A stretch of DNA of 32,261 nucleotides from Planctomycetota bacterium (GTDB lineage Bacteria; Planctomycetota; SZUA-567; JAKLDR01). Location of the stretch: NCBI GenBank assembly GCA_022703445.1, contig JAKLDR010000050.1, positions 1-32,261 on the forward strand, in the 5' to 3' direction. This document shows positions 26,026 to 32,261 of the stretch, one piece after another. Both the position numbers and the translations under genes were made by a program. The notes beneath the pieces are model-generated. The model saw only the letters and a list, made by a program, of their open reading frames with translations, was not told the DNA's origin and did not search any database. Position 1 is the first letter of the stretch. Each line of letters begins with the position of its first letter.

Positions 26026-28581
26026 ATGGCGCTCGACGAGGCGTTGCTCCTGGACAAGGCGCAGACCGGCGACCGCGAGGCACTCTCGCGGCTGCTGATC
26101 GGCTGCGAAGTGGCCTGCTTCTCCCTGGCGCTGCACTTGGCGGGAAACGCGGCGGATGCCGAGGACCTCTGCCAGGACGCCATGACCCGCGCGGCCGAGC
26201 GCGTGGTCGGCGGCGGCGTCCGGGACTTCCGCCCCTGGCTCCTCAGCATCGTCGTGAGCGTCCATCGGAATCGGGTCGATTCCGAGGCGGCGCGGCGGCG
26301 GCGGGAAAGGGGCTACGCCATGGAGCGGGACACGACCGAGACCCGGAAGCCTTCGGCGGCGGAACGGGACGAACTGCGCTGGCACCTGGGGGCCTCTCTC
26401 CGCCAGTTGGATGAAGGCTGCCGGTTGCCCATAATCCTGCACTACGAACAGGGCCTGTCCTACGCGCAAGCAGCGACCGTACTGAGCGTGCCCGAGGGCA
26501 CGGTGGCGACGAACATCCGGCGGGGACTGGAGGAGCTTCGCGGGCTCATGGCCAAGGCCGGCTACTCCGCGGCCGCTCCGGTGGTGGTGGCGGCGCTTCA
26601 GCAGGTTCCGGCGGTCTCCGTGCCTGGGAGCCTGACCGCCTTCATCAGCAGCTTGGCGGCTGGCGCGTGCGCGAACGCCTCGGCGACTGCGGCGGGAACA
26701 ATGGCCGGCTGGACCGCGCCCGGTTGGAAGGTCGCTGCCGGCGTGTCGCTGGCGGTTGCCCTCGGCGCGGGCGGCTTCGCCGGCTGGAAGCTCATCCGTC
26801 CTTCCGGCAGGCCCCCCGTTGCCGCTGAGCCCTCGCCTGCCGACCGCCCCACGCCCGCCCCAACCCATGTCCCCGTCGCCGTAGCCCCGCCGGCTACCGA
26901 CCACCGACCGACGACCGCCATCACTTTGATCCCGCGCACGTGCGATGCCCTGACGGCGTTCAGGGCTCTGGAGGAGAGGGGCGGACCGGCCGTGATCATT
27001 CTCGGCAAGGCTAGGACGGCGCTGCTTGTGCCGGTGGAATTGCGCTTTCAGGAGTTGGAGGGCCGGAAACTCATCGAAGCCGTGGCCGCGATGCGGGGGC
27101 TCAGATTGGCCTGGGCGCGCGACGGGAAGGTCGCACTGCTGTACGAGGGCGTCGCCGACGTGGAAATCGAGCGGGTTCGGAAGGACATGGCCTCTGCCGA
27201 CCCGGCCGTGCGCAGCGAAGCGGCTTGGCGCGCGGGCTGGCTGGGGGATGTGCGAGCCGTACCTTTGCTCGTGAAGGCTGCAAGGGATGCGGATGCGGGG
27301 GTGGCGCGACAGGCGGCGGTCGGTCTGCGCCGGGCGACTTGGGATGCGGTGCTCGCACTGGATGATTCGGCGATGGACCTGGCGACGGCCGATGCCGACT
27401 CAGGGGGCGACGGCGGCGCGCGCGCGCTAGCCATCGCCGCGCTGGGCCGTATGGGCGGCGAGAAGGCGCTGGCTTCTCTCGAAAAAGCACTGGCAGACCA
27501 GGATGTCGGCATACGCCGTTCTGCAGTCGGGACGCTGGGGCGCATGAGCGAAGAGAAGGCGGCGGCCCTGCTCAAGAAGGCCCAAGCGGATCGGGACGCC
27601 AGCGTGAGTTCCGATGCCACCTCCACGTTGTTTCACCTGATGCGCCGTTTGAGCGGAGAGGATGCCCAGCGGCTGGCTGACGAGGACCTCAGACAACGCA
27701 AGCTTGGAATGGCTCATCCGTACGTTTTGCGCGAGGAGGAGTTCCTGGCCTTCGTTGAGAAGGGCTGGGAGTCCGGCCAGCCCTGCCCCATTCCTATTGC
27801 CTATGGGGCCACGGAGAACCTCACCTTGAGCTTTGGCCCGGCCCGTCCACCGGCCTACTTCAAGGCTCAGGCCCGCCTCCGTGCCGTACGCGAACTGGGC
27901 GTGCGAGGGGGAGAAAAGGAGCTGGCTCTGCTTGAGAGGTTGATCGCCTTCAAAGACCCCGAAGTGCGCAAGGAGGCCGCTGATGCGCTGCGCCTAGTGG
28001 GCAGCGCGCAGGCGTTGGCTTTGGTCGAGAAGGCGATAGCCTCCCAGGATGACGTTGTGCGTCATGAAACCGCCTACGCACTGCGTTGCGTGCGCGGGGA
28101 GAAGGGATTGGCTTTGATCGAGAAGGCGCTGGCCAACCAGGACGCCTGGGTTCGCAGTATGGCTGCCTCCACATTGAGCCGTATGGACGGAGAGAAGTGG
28201 CCGGCGCTCATTGATAAGGCGCTCGCCGATCAAGACGCCAACGTGCGATCAAGCATCGTCTGCCAGCTGGCTTACGTAGGCGGCGAGAAGGCGCGAGCCT
28301 TGCTTGAGAGGATGCTTGCCGACCAGGATGCCAACGTGCGCAGTCAGGCCGCCAATGCGCTAGGGAAGATGGGCGGGGATAAGGCGCGCGACTTGCTGCT
28401 GCAGCAGTTGGCCGCAGATGAGGATGCCAACGCAGCTTGGAGTGTCAGAGGTGCGCTGTTGGAGTCCCATTTCGCCGGCGACCCCAAGGTTGCGGAAGCC
28501 TTGCGGGACTTCAAGCTCCCCAAGCCAAAATCCAAACCCCAGCCGCAGCGCGAGGTGCAAGCCCCGCCGGAGGTATTCTAG
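26026..28581 (+). CDS. ECF-like sigma factor fused to a membrane helix, STN-like domain and HEAT repeats
   Basis: 851 residues. Residues 1-100 hold sigma region 2 (NAADAEDLCQDAMTRA, FRPWLLSIVVSVHRNRVD) and residues 112-175 hold region 4 (LPIILHYEQGLSYAQAA, VPEGTVATNIRRGLEELR). After an Ala-rich linker a hydrophobic segment at about 235-257 (VAAGVSLAVALGAGGFAGW) looks transmembrane. A Pro-rich stretch follows, then an STN/secretin-N-like fold at about 298-376 (TAFRALEERGGPAVII, ELEGRKLIEAVAAMRGLRL). HEAT or PBS-lyase-like repeats run at about 380-545 and 610-815, with units such as GGEKALASLEKALADQD and GEKARALLERMLADQDANVR. A plausible topology is sigma inside and repeats outside. The Shine-Dalgarno is weak (GAGGG ten bases upstream) and no promoter is clear. 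No separate anti-sigma factor is adjacent. Function unknown. Confidence 0.9.
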   Translation: MALDEALLLDKAQTGDREALSRLLIGCEVACFSLALHLAGNAADAEDLCQDAMTRAAERVVGGGVRDFRPWLLSIVVSVHRNRVDSEAARRRRERGYAMERDTTETRKPSAAERDELRWHLGASLRQLDEGCRLPIILHYEQGLSYAQAATVLSVPEGTVATNIRRGLEELRGLMAKAGYSAAAPVVVAALQQVPAVSVPGSLTAFISSLAAGACANASATAAGTMAGWTAPGWKVAAGVSLAVALGAGGFAGWKLIRPSGRPPVAAEPSPADRPTPAPTHVPVAVAPPATDHRPTTAITLIPRTCDALTAFRALEERGGPAVIILGKARTALLVPVELRFQELEGRKLIEAVAAMRGLRLAWARDGKVALLYEGVADVEIERVRKDMASADPAVRSEAAWRAGWLGDVRAVPLLVKAARDADAGVARQAAVGLRRATWDAVLALDDSAMDLATADADSGGDGGARALAIAALGRMGGEKALASLEKALADQDVGIRRSAVGTLGRMSEEKAAALLKKAQADRDASVSSDATSTLFHLMRRLSGEDAQRLADEDLRQRKLGMAHPYVLREEEFLAFVEKGWESGQPCPIPIAYGATENLTLSFGPARPPAYFKAQARLRAVRELGVRGGEKELALLERLIAFKDPEVRKEAADALRLVGSAQALALVEKAIASQDDVVRHETAYALRCVRGEKGLALIEKALANQDAWVRSMAASTLSRMDGEKWPALIDKALADQDANVRSSIVCQLAYVGGEKARALLERMLADQDANVRSQAANALGKMGGDKARDLLLQQLAADEDANAAWSVRGALLESHFAGDPKVAEALRDFKLPKPKSKPQPQREVQAPPEVF

Positions 28582-28623
28582 CGCTGCCCGAACGGCGAGC
28601 GACCCATCCGGCCGGCGAGGATA

Positions 28624-29949
28624 TTAGCCCACGCCCGGTGCCCGGCGGATCCGCGCCAGGGTCACCTCGCGGCCCAGCAGCTCCAGCACTTCAAATAGCC
28701 CCGGGCTCACGTTGGTGCCGGTGACCGCGGCGCGGACCGGCTGGGCGAGCTTGCCGAAGCCCATGCCGGCGGCCTTGGCGGCCTCGCGGAGCAGCGGATC
28801 GAGCTTGGCCGGCGTCCAGTCGGCCTCGGGCAGCTTCTCGAGAGCCGCGAGCGCGGCCTTGAGCGCGGCGGGCGTCGTGTCCTTGGCCAGGAGCTCCGCC
28901 GCCTGGGGGACGACCTCGTAGTCGTCGGCGAAGAAATAGCGGGTCAGCTTCGGGAACTGGACCAGCGTGTGGGCCCGCTCCTTGAGGAGCTGCCCGAGCT
29001 TCTCGAGCCACTCGCGGCCGCGGGCGTCGGGGTCGAGCCCGGCGCTCTTGAAGAACGGCGCCATGCGCTCGGCGAGCTCGGCCGCAGGCAGCCCCTCGAT
29101 GTACTTGCCGTTCATCCACTCGAGCTTCTGGAAGTCGAACTGGCTGGCGGTCTTCCGGACCCGGTCGACGGTGAACTTCTCGACCATCTCCTGCCTGGAC
29201 ATGATCTCCACGTCGCCGCCCGGGCTCCAGCCCAGGAGCGCCGTGTAGTTGGCGAAGGCCTCGGGCAGGTATCCGGCGTTGGCGTAGTCGCCGACGGCCA
29301 CCGCGCCGTCGCGCTTGGAGTACTTCTTGCCCTCGGAGTTGGTGATCATCGGGATGTGCGCGAAGCGCGGGCTGGTCCAGCCCATGGCCTTGTAGATCAT
29401 GATCTGCCGCGGAGTGTTCGAGACGTGGTCCAGACCCCGGATCACGTCGGTGATGGCCATGTCGTGGTCGTCGATCACGCAGGAGAAGTTGTAGGTCGGC
29501 CAGCCGTTCGAGCGCATCAGGATGAAGTCCTCGATGACCTCGTCCTGGAACTCGACCTTGCCAAGCACCTGGTCATCGAAGGCCACCTTCTCCTTGGCGG
29601 CGGCCACGCGGAAGGCCAGGGCCTCGCCCTTGTCCTCGGCACCCTTGGTGGTCTTGTAGGCCAGCCCCTTCTTCTCGAGCTCGGCGGCCACCTCCTGGTA
29701 GCGCGCCAGGCGGTCGCTCTGGTGAATGGGGCCCTCGTCCCAGTCCATGCCCAGCCACTTCATGCCGTCGATGATCGCCTGCACCGCCTCCGGCGTGTGC
29801 CGCTCGCGGTCGGTGTCCTCGATGCGGAGGATGAACGTGCCGCCGGTGTGGCGGGCGTAGAGCCAGTTGTAGAGCGCCGTGCGGGCACCGCCGATGTGGA
29901 GGTAGCCGGTGGGGCTGGGGGCGAATCTTACCCTGGGCTTGTCAGGCAT
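28624..29949 (-). CDS. gltX: Glutamyl-tRNA synthetase (compact)
   Basis: A 441-residue class I synthetase charging tRNA-Glu. HIGH is read as PSPTGYLHIGGARTA (11-25) and KMSKS as KKYSKRDGAVA (208-218). Also present are LRIEDTDRERH, SNGWPTYNFSCVIDDHDM and RGLDHVSNTPRQ. It is shorter than the usual 465-500. After EKKGLAYKT the protein goes almost straight to EALAFRV, omitting the loop of about 25-30 residues that normally starts with a CYCTPEEL-like motif. The frame is unbroken, so this is a true deletion, not a frameshift. The ATG at 29949 has GGGAG six bases upstream; the ATG two codons earlier is too close to it. The gene converges on the sigma-fusion gene, with 42 bases between. Confidence 0.96.
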   Translation of the reverse strand: MPDKPRVRFAPSPTGYLHIGGARTALYNWLYARHTGGTFILRIEDTDRERHTPEAVQAIIDGMKWLGMDWDEGPIHQSDRLARYQEVAAELEKKGLAYKTTKGAEDKGEALAFRVAAAKEKVAFDDQVLGKVEFQDEVIEDFILMRSNGWPTYNFSCVIDDHDMAITDVIRGLDHVSNTPRQIMIYKAMGWTSPRFAHIPMITNSEGKKYSKRDGAVAVGDYANAGYLPEAFANYTALLGWSPGGDVEIMSRQEMVEKFTVDRVRKTASQFDFQKLEWMNGKYIEGLPAAELAERMAPFFKSAGLDPDARGREWLEKLGQLLKERAHTLVQFPKLTRYFFADDYEVVPQAAELLAKDTTPAALKAALAALEKLPEADWTPAKLDPLLREAAKAAGMGFGKLAQPVRAAVTGTNVSPGLFEVLELLGREVTLARIRRAPGVG

Positions 29950-29982
29950 CTTCATCTCCCGTGTTGGCTGTACACCAATGCA

Positions 29983-30011
29983 GAATGGTGAATTGTGAAT
30001 GGTGAAACACG
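29983..30011. repeat. heptamer inverted repeat, left copy
   Basis: GAATGGT-GAATTGT-GAATGGT-GAAACACG: tandem seven-base units ending in GAAACACG. The inverse of the copy at 30390-30432 shares TGAATGGTGAAACACG and the same unit structure. It begins 33 bases upstream of the gltX start and ends 4 bases before the stop of the four-helix-bundle gene. Confidence 0.85.
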
Positions 30012-30015
30012 CAAG

Positions 30016-30402
30016 CTACCTACGCCGACCTCCCTTGGCGCTGAGGACGATCGCGGTAACTACCGATACTATCTCGTCGGCCTCCTGAATCAAGGGGGCC
30101 AAGCGCGCGGGAGGCAGCAGCCCTGCCCTGGACATGAGCTTCAGCCAGAAAAGTGACTCCCTGGCCTCCTTGCAGGAGACGCCGCACTTATGAATGAAAT
30201 CGTTCCTGCTCTCCGATGCCTGGGCCTCCTCCATGTTGGCCCCCACTGAAGTGGCGGCTCTCATGAACTGCCCGCCGATGATCCAACCAGCCCGGTCCTT
30301 GCCGACCTGAAGCTCCTGGTGCAGCCTGACAGCCATCAATGCAAAGGCAAAGCAGCGTTCACGAGTATCTCGTGGTCTCTTCTCTTCCCCGTGTTTCACC
30401 AT
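30016..30402 (-). CDS. Four-helix-bundle protein (S23 / 23S rRNA intervening-sequence protein family)
   Basis: 128 residues, all helical by pattern. The family signature GANMEEAQASESRNDF lies at residues 54-69, followed by KCGVSCKEARESLFWLKLM (72-90). Members occur inside intervening sequences of 23S rRNA genes, as DGR accessory proteins (Avd-like), and as free-standing genes of unknown role. No rRNA or reverse transcriptase is in this window. Both ends are wrapped in repeats: the ATG and next codons (GTGAAACAC) lie inside the right inverted repeat, and the stop is four bases from the left one. No Shine-Dalgarno precedes the ATG. It sits between nadK and gltX, all on the same strand, and looks like an inserted cassette. 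Confidence 0.88.
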   Translation of the reverse strand: MVKHGEEKRPRDTRERCFAFALMAVRLHQELQVGKDRAGWIIGGQFMRAATSVGANMEEAQASESRNDFIHKCGVSCKEARESLFWLKLMSRAGLLPPARLAPLIQEADEIVSVVTAIVLSAKGGRRR

Positions 30403-30432
30403 TCACCATTCACAATTCATAATTCATAATTC
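30390..30432. repeat. heptamer inverted repeat, right copy
   Basis: Read on the minus strand: GAATTAT-GAATTAT-GAATTGT-GAATGGT-GAATGGT-GAAACACG. Five tandem heptamers differ at one or two positions each. It overlaps the first codons of the four-helix-bundle gene and ends five bases before the nadK stop codon. Confidence 0.85.
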
Positions 30433-30436
30433 TGAG

Positions 30437-31288
30437 TTACCGCCCCTTGGTTCCCGGCGCCCAGTGCAGGTTCTCCCTGATCGCCTGATACCGCGCCCGG
30501 TTGCCGAGCTCCACGAGCATGAAGGGATGCTTCGACCGGCGCAGCCGGATGACGTCGCCGTTCCGAATCCTCACCAACTCCTGGCCGTCGACGGTCATGG
30601 CCGCGTCGCGGTCGCGGCTCTCCGCCCGGACCTCGACGGTCGACGCTCCGCTCACCACCATGGAGCGGGCGGCCAGGGTGTGCGCGCAGATCGGGGTGAT
30701 GACCGCGGCGTCGAGGTCCGGCGCCACGATGGGCCCGCCGGCGGCCAGCGAATAGGCGGTCGAACCGGTGGGCGTCGAGGCGATGACCCCGTCGGCGTCG
30801 TAGCTAGCCACCAGTTCACCGTCGACGCGCACCCCGACGAAGATGACGCGGGCCACCGGCCCGCTGTGCACCACGACGTCGTTGAGGGCCACGTAGTCGG
30901 CGACGCGCCGCCCCTTGCGGAGGACGACCGCCTCGATGCGCTGGCGGGGCGAGACCTCGTACCGGCCGGCCGCCAGGCGCGCGCAGGCCTCCGCCATCTC
31001 GTCGGGAAGAACCTCGGCCAGGAACCCCTTGTGCCCGAACTTTATGCCCAGGACGGGGAGCTGTCGCTCGGCCATCCGGCGGCAGACCGAGAGCACCGTG
31101 CCGTCGCCGCCCAGGGCCAGGACCATGTCCGCCGGGAGGCGCGACAGGTCCGCATTGCGGGCGGTGCTCATGCCGGCAACCCGGATGTTGCGGTGCGCGG
31201 CCAGCAGCCTGCGAAGCTCGGCCGCCCCCGCCTGCACGCCGCGCTTCTGCGGATTGACCACGATGTGAATGCCCAGTCTCCTGGCCAT
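30437..31288 (-). CDS. nadK: NAD kinase
   Basis: A 283-residue cytoplasmic enzyme phosphorylating NAD to NADP. The GGDGT motif lies at residues 60-64 (LALGGDGTVLSV), followed by GIKFGHKGFLAEV. The second conserved block DGVIASTPTGSTAYSLAAGG is complete, and the C-terminal MTVDGQELVRIRNGD matches the family. The ATG at 31288 has GAGGGAG five bases upstream. A GTG two codons earlier overlaps the dxs stop. dxs and nadK therefore touch and are probably one transcript. The right heptamer repeat begins almost at the nadK stop. Confidence 0.96.
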   Translation of the reverse strand: MARRLGIHIVVNPQKRGVQAGAAELRRLLAAHRNIRVAGMSTARNADLSRLPADMVLALGGDGTVLSVCRRMAERQLPVLGIKFGHKGFLAEVLPDEMAEACARLAAGRYEVSPRQRIEAVVLRKGRRVADYVALNDVVVHSGPVARVIFVGVRVDGELVASYDADGVIASTPTGSTAYSLAAGGPIVAPDLDAAVITPICAHTLAARSMVVSGASTVEVRAESRDRDAAMTVDGQELVRIRNGDVIRLRRSKHPFMLVELGNRARYQAIRENLHWAPGTKGR

Positions 31289-31290
31289 AG

Positions 31291-32261
31291 TCACTCCCTC
31301 AGGCGAGAGGCCAAACCGGCGGCATCCAGACGGAACTGGGCGAGGAGCTCGGTCCTGCTCGATGGCCCGATATCAGCCCCCACGGGCACGGCAGCCAATC
31401 GCAGCTTCCGGGCGTCCAGAGCGCGCGCCGCGCAGGCCTCCAGGCACGCCGAGCCCAGCCCGCCGGCGGCGATGCCGTCCTCGGCGACGAGCACGCGCTC
31501 GTGGCCGGAGAGCAGTTCGGCGAGCAGATCGACGTCCAGCGGCGCGGCGAAGCGCGCGTCGGCCACGGTGACCTCGCCGGGGGCGAAGCACTCCGCCGCC
31601 TTGAGCGCCTCCGGGACCAGCGCGCCGTAGGCGAGGATGGCCAGGCGCCTGCCGCGCCGGAGCACCTCGCCGCGGCCGAGCTCGAGCTTGCGCGGCTCGG
31701 CGGCCTCGATCCTCGCGGGGGCCTCGGCGCGCGGGTAGCGGATGGCCGAGACGAGCTTCGCGTCGGCGGCGAGCGAGAACATCGCCGCGAGCGTCCCGAC
31801 GTCCCGGGGCGCCATCAGCACGGTGCGCGGCAGCGGCCGCAGGTAGGAGATGTCGTAGAGCCCCTGGTGGCTGACGCCGTCGCCGCCGACCAGGCCGGCG
31901 CGGTCGATGGCCAGTATGGCGCCCAGCCCGGGCTGGATGGCCAGGTCGTGGAAGAGCTGGTCGTAGGCGCGCTGCAGGAACGTGGAATAGATGGCCACCA
32001 CCGGAAGCGCCCCGCCCTTCGAGAGCGCCCCGGCGAAGACCGCCGCGTGGCTCTCGCAAATGCCCACGTCGAAGTAGCGCCCGGGGAAGCGCCCGGCGAA
32101 GGTCTCCAGGCCCGTGCCCAGGCCCATGGCCGCGGTGACCGCCACGGTCTCCGGGCGTCGCTCGGCCAGCGCCACCATGGCCTCGCCGGCCGCGCGGCTC
32201 CAGGAGCCGTCGTCCTCCCGGCGGGGCTTGCCGTTCTCGGTGTAGAATGGCGCGGCGCTGT
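31291..32261 (-). CDS. dxs: 1-deoxy-D-xylulose-5-phosphate synthase (C-terminal part; start beyond the right edge)
   Basis: The last 323 codons of the thiamine-diphosphate enzyme that makes DXP from pyruvate and glyceraldehyde 3-phosphate, the first step of the MEP isoprenoid pathway. Visible parts are APFYTENGKP, VAVTAAMGLGTGLETF, FDVGICESHAAVFAGAL (with the Glu that activates the cofactor), VAIYSTFLQRAYDQLFHDLA, AIDRAGLVGGDGVSHQG and IRYPR, then the transketolase C-terminal domain. The usual EQHA and DGxTH are ESHA and DGVSH here, mild changes. An in-frame ATG at 32178 is internal, because the family sequence continues upstream to the window edge. The stop abuts nadK. Confidence 0.96.
   Translation of the reverse strand, partial: SAAPFYTENGKPRREDDGSWSRAAGEAMVALAERRPETVAVTAAMGLGTGLETFAGRFPGRYFDVGICESHAAVFAGALSKGGALPVVAIYSTFLQRAYDQLFHDLAIQPGLGAILAIDRAGLVGGDGVSHQGLYDISYLRPLPRTVLMAPRDVGTLAAMFSLAADAKLVSAIRYPRAEAPARIEAAEPRKLELGRGEVLRRGRRLAILAYGALVPEALKAAECFAPGEVTVADARFAAPLDVDLLAELLSGHERVLVAEDGIAAGGLGSACLEACAARALDARKLRLAAVPVGADIGPSSRTELLAQFRLDAAGLASRLRE

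Noticed and set aside
25480..26904. 474-codon minus-strand frame across the metG upstream gap and the sigma-fusion gene
   Set aside because: It is antisense to the sigma coding region and overlaps metG in another frame; no domain is recognisable.
27400..28440. Regularly spaced similar DNA segments that might suggest a CRISPR array or tandem satellite
   Set aside because: Spacing is about 90-95 bases in frame and corresponds to HEAT units of the encoded protein; there are no conserved short repeats with unique spacers.
30016..30402. Idea that the four-helix-bundle gene lies in a 23S rRNA intervening sequence or a diversity-generating retroelement
   Set aside because: No rRNA sequence, reverse transcriptase or template/variable repeat pair is present nearby.

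Overview
The window is GC-rich bacterial chromosome. It most likely comes from an uncultivated member of the Planctomycetota or a nearby PVC lineage. Three things point there: EF-Tu has switch I reading TKTVTI instead of RGITI, which I remember as a planctomycete trait; there is an ECF-type sigma factor fused to a membrane segment and HEAT repeats; and there is a secreted protein with an N-terminal TITLANGNTIEGK strand pattern and GKW(V/Y) repeats. The phylum call is inference, because the window has no 16S rRNA.

Region 1 (1-11339, minus strand) is the classic translation and transcription cluster. Read in the direction of transcription it is tRNA-Thr, tuf, rpmG, tRNA-Trp, secE, nusG, rplK, rplA, rplJ, rplL, rpoB, rpoC, with rpoC running off the left edge. 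A strong extended -10 promoter lies before tRNA-Thr. A textbook terminator-like hairpin sits between tRNA-Thr and tuf, where there is little room for another promoter.

Region 2 (11398-11691, plus strand) is a small divergent unit with its own promoter, carrying tRNA-Cys and rpmH (bL34). rpmH has no rnpA or dnaA next to it here.

Region 3 (11718-17833, minus strand) looks like one operon from a near-consensus promoter at 17805-17833: D-amino-acid transaminase, M20 amidohydrolase, exported TPR protein, YhaM-like OB/HD exoribonuclease, TIGR01212-type radical SAM protein, and a CheY-like receiver protein. Several of its genes overlap or nearly touch.

Region 4 (18024-20216, minus strand) holds two exported proteins, one with a G-K-W/low-complexity architecture and one SGNH hydrolase. 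The hydrolase is flanked by two copies of a palindromic repeat of about 115 bp.

Region 5 (20216-32261) is a minus-strand housekeeping row: argS, metG, gltX, a four-helix-bundle gene, nadK and partial dxs. Two plus-strand accessory genes interrupt it. One is a 498-residue P-loop ATPase with a C-terminal TIR domain, of visibly lower GC and probably anti-phage. The other is the sigma/transmembrane/STN-like/HEAT fusion, which lies beside a 43-bp relic of the gltX 3' coding region. The four-helix-bundle gene is enclosed by an inverted pair of heptamer repeats, like a small mobile cassette. These three loci are the best candidates for undescribed biology.
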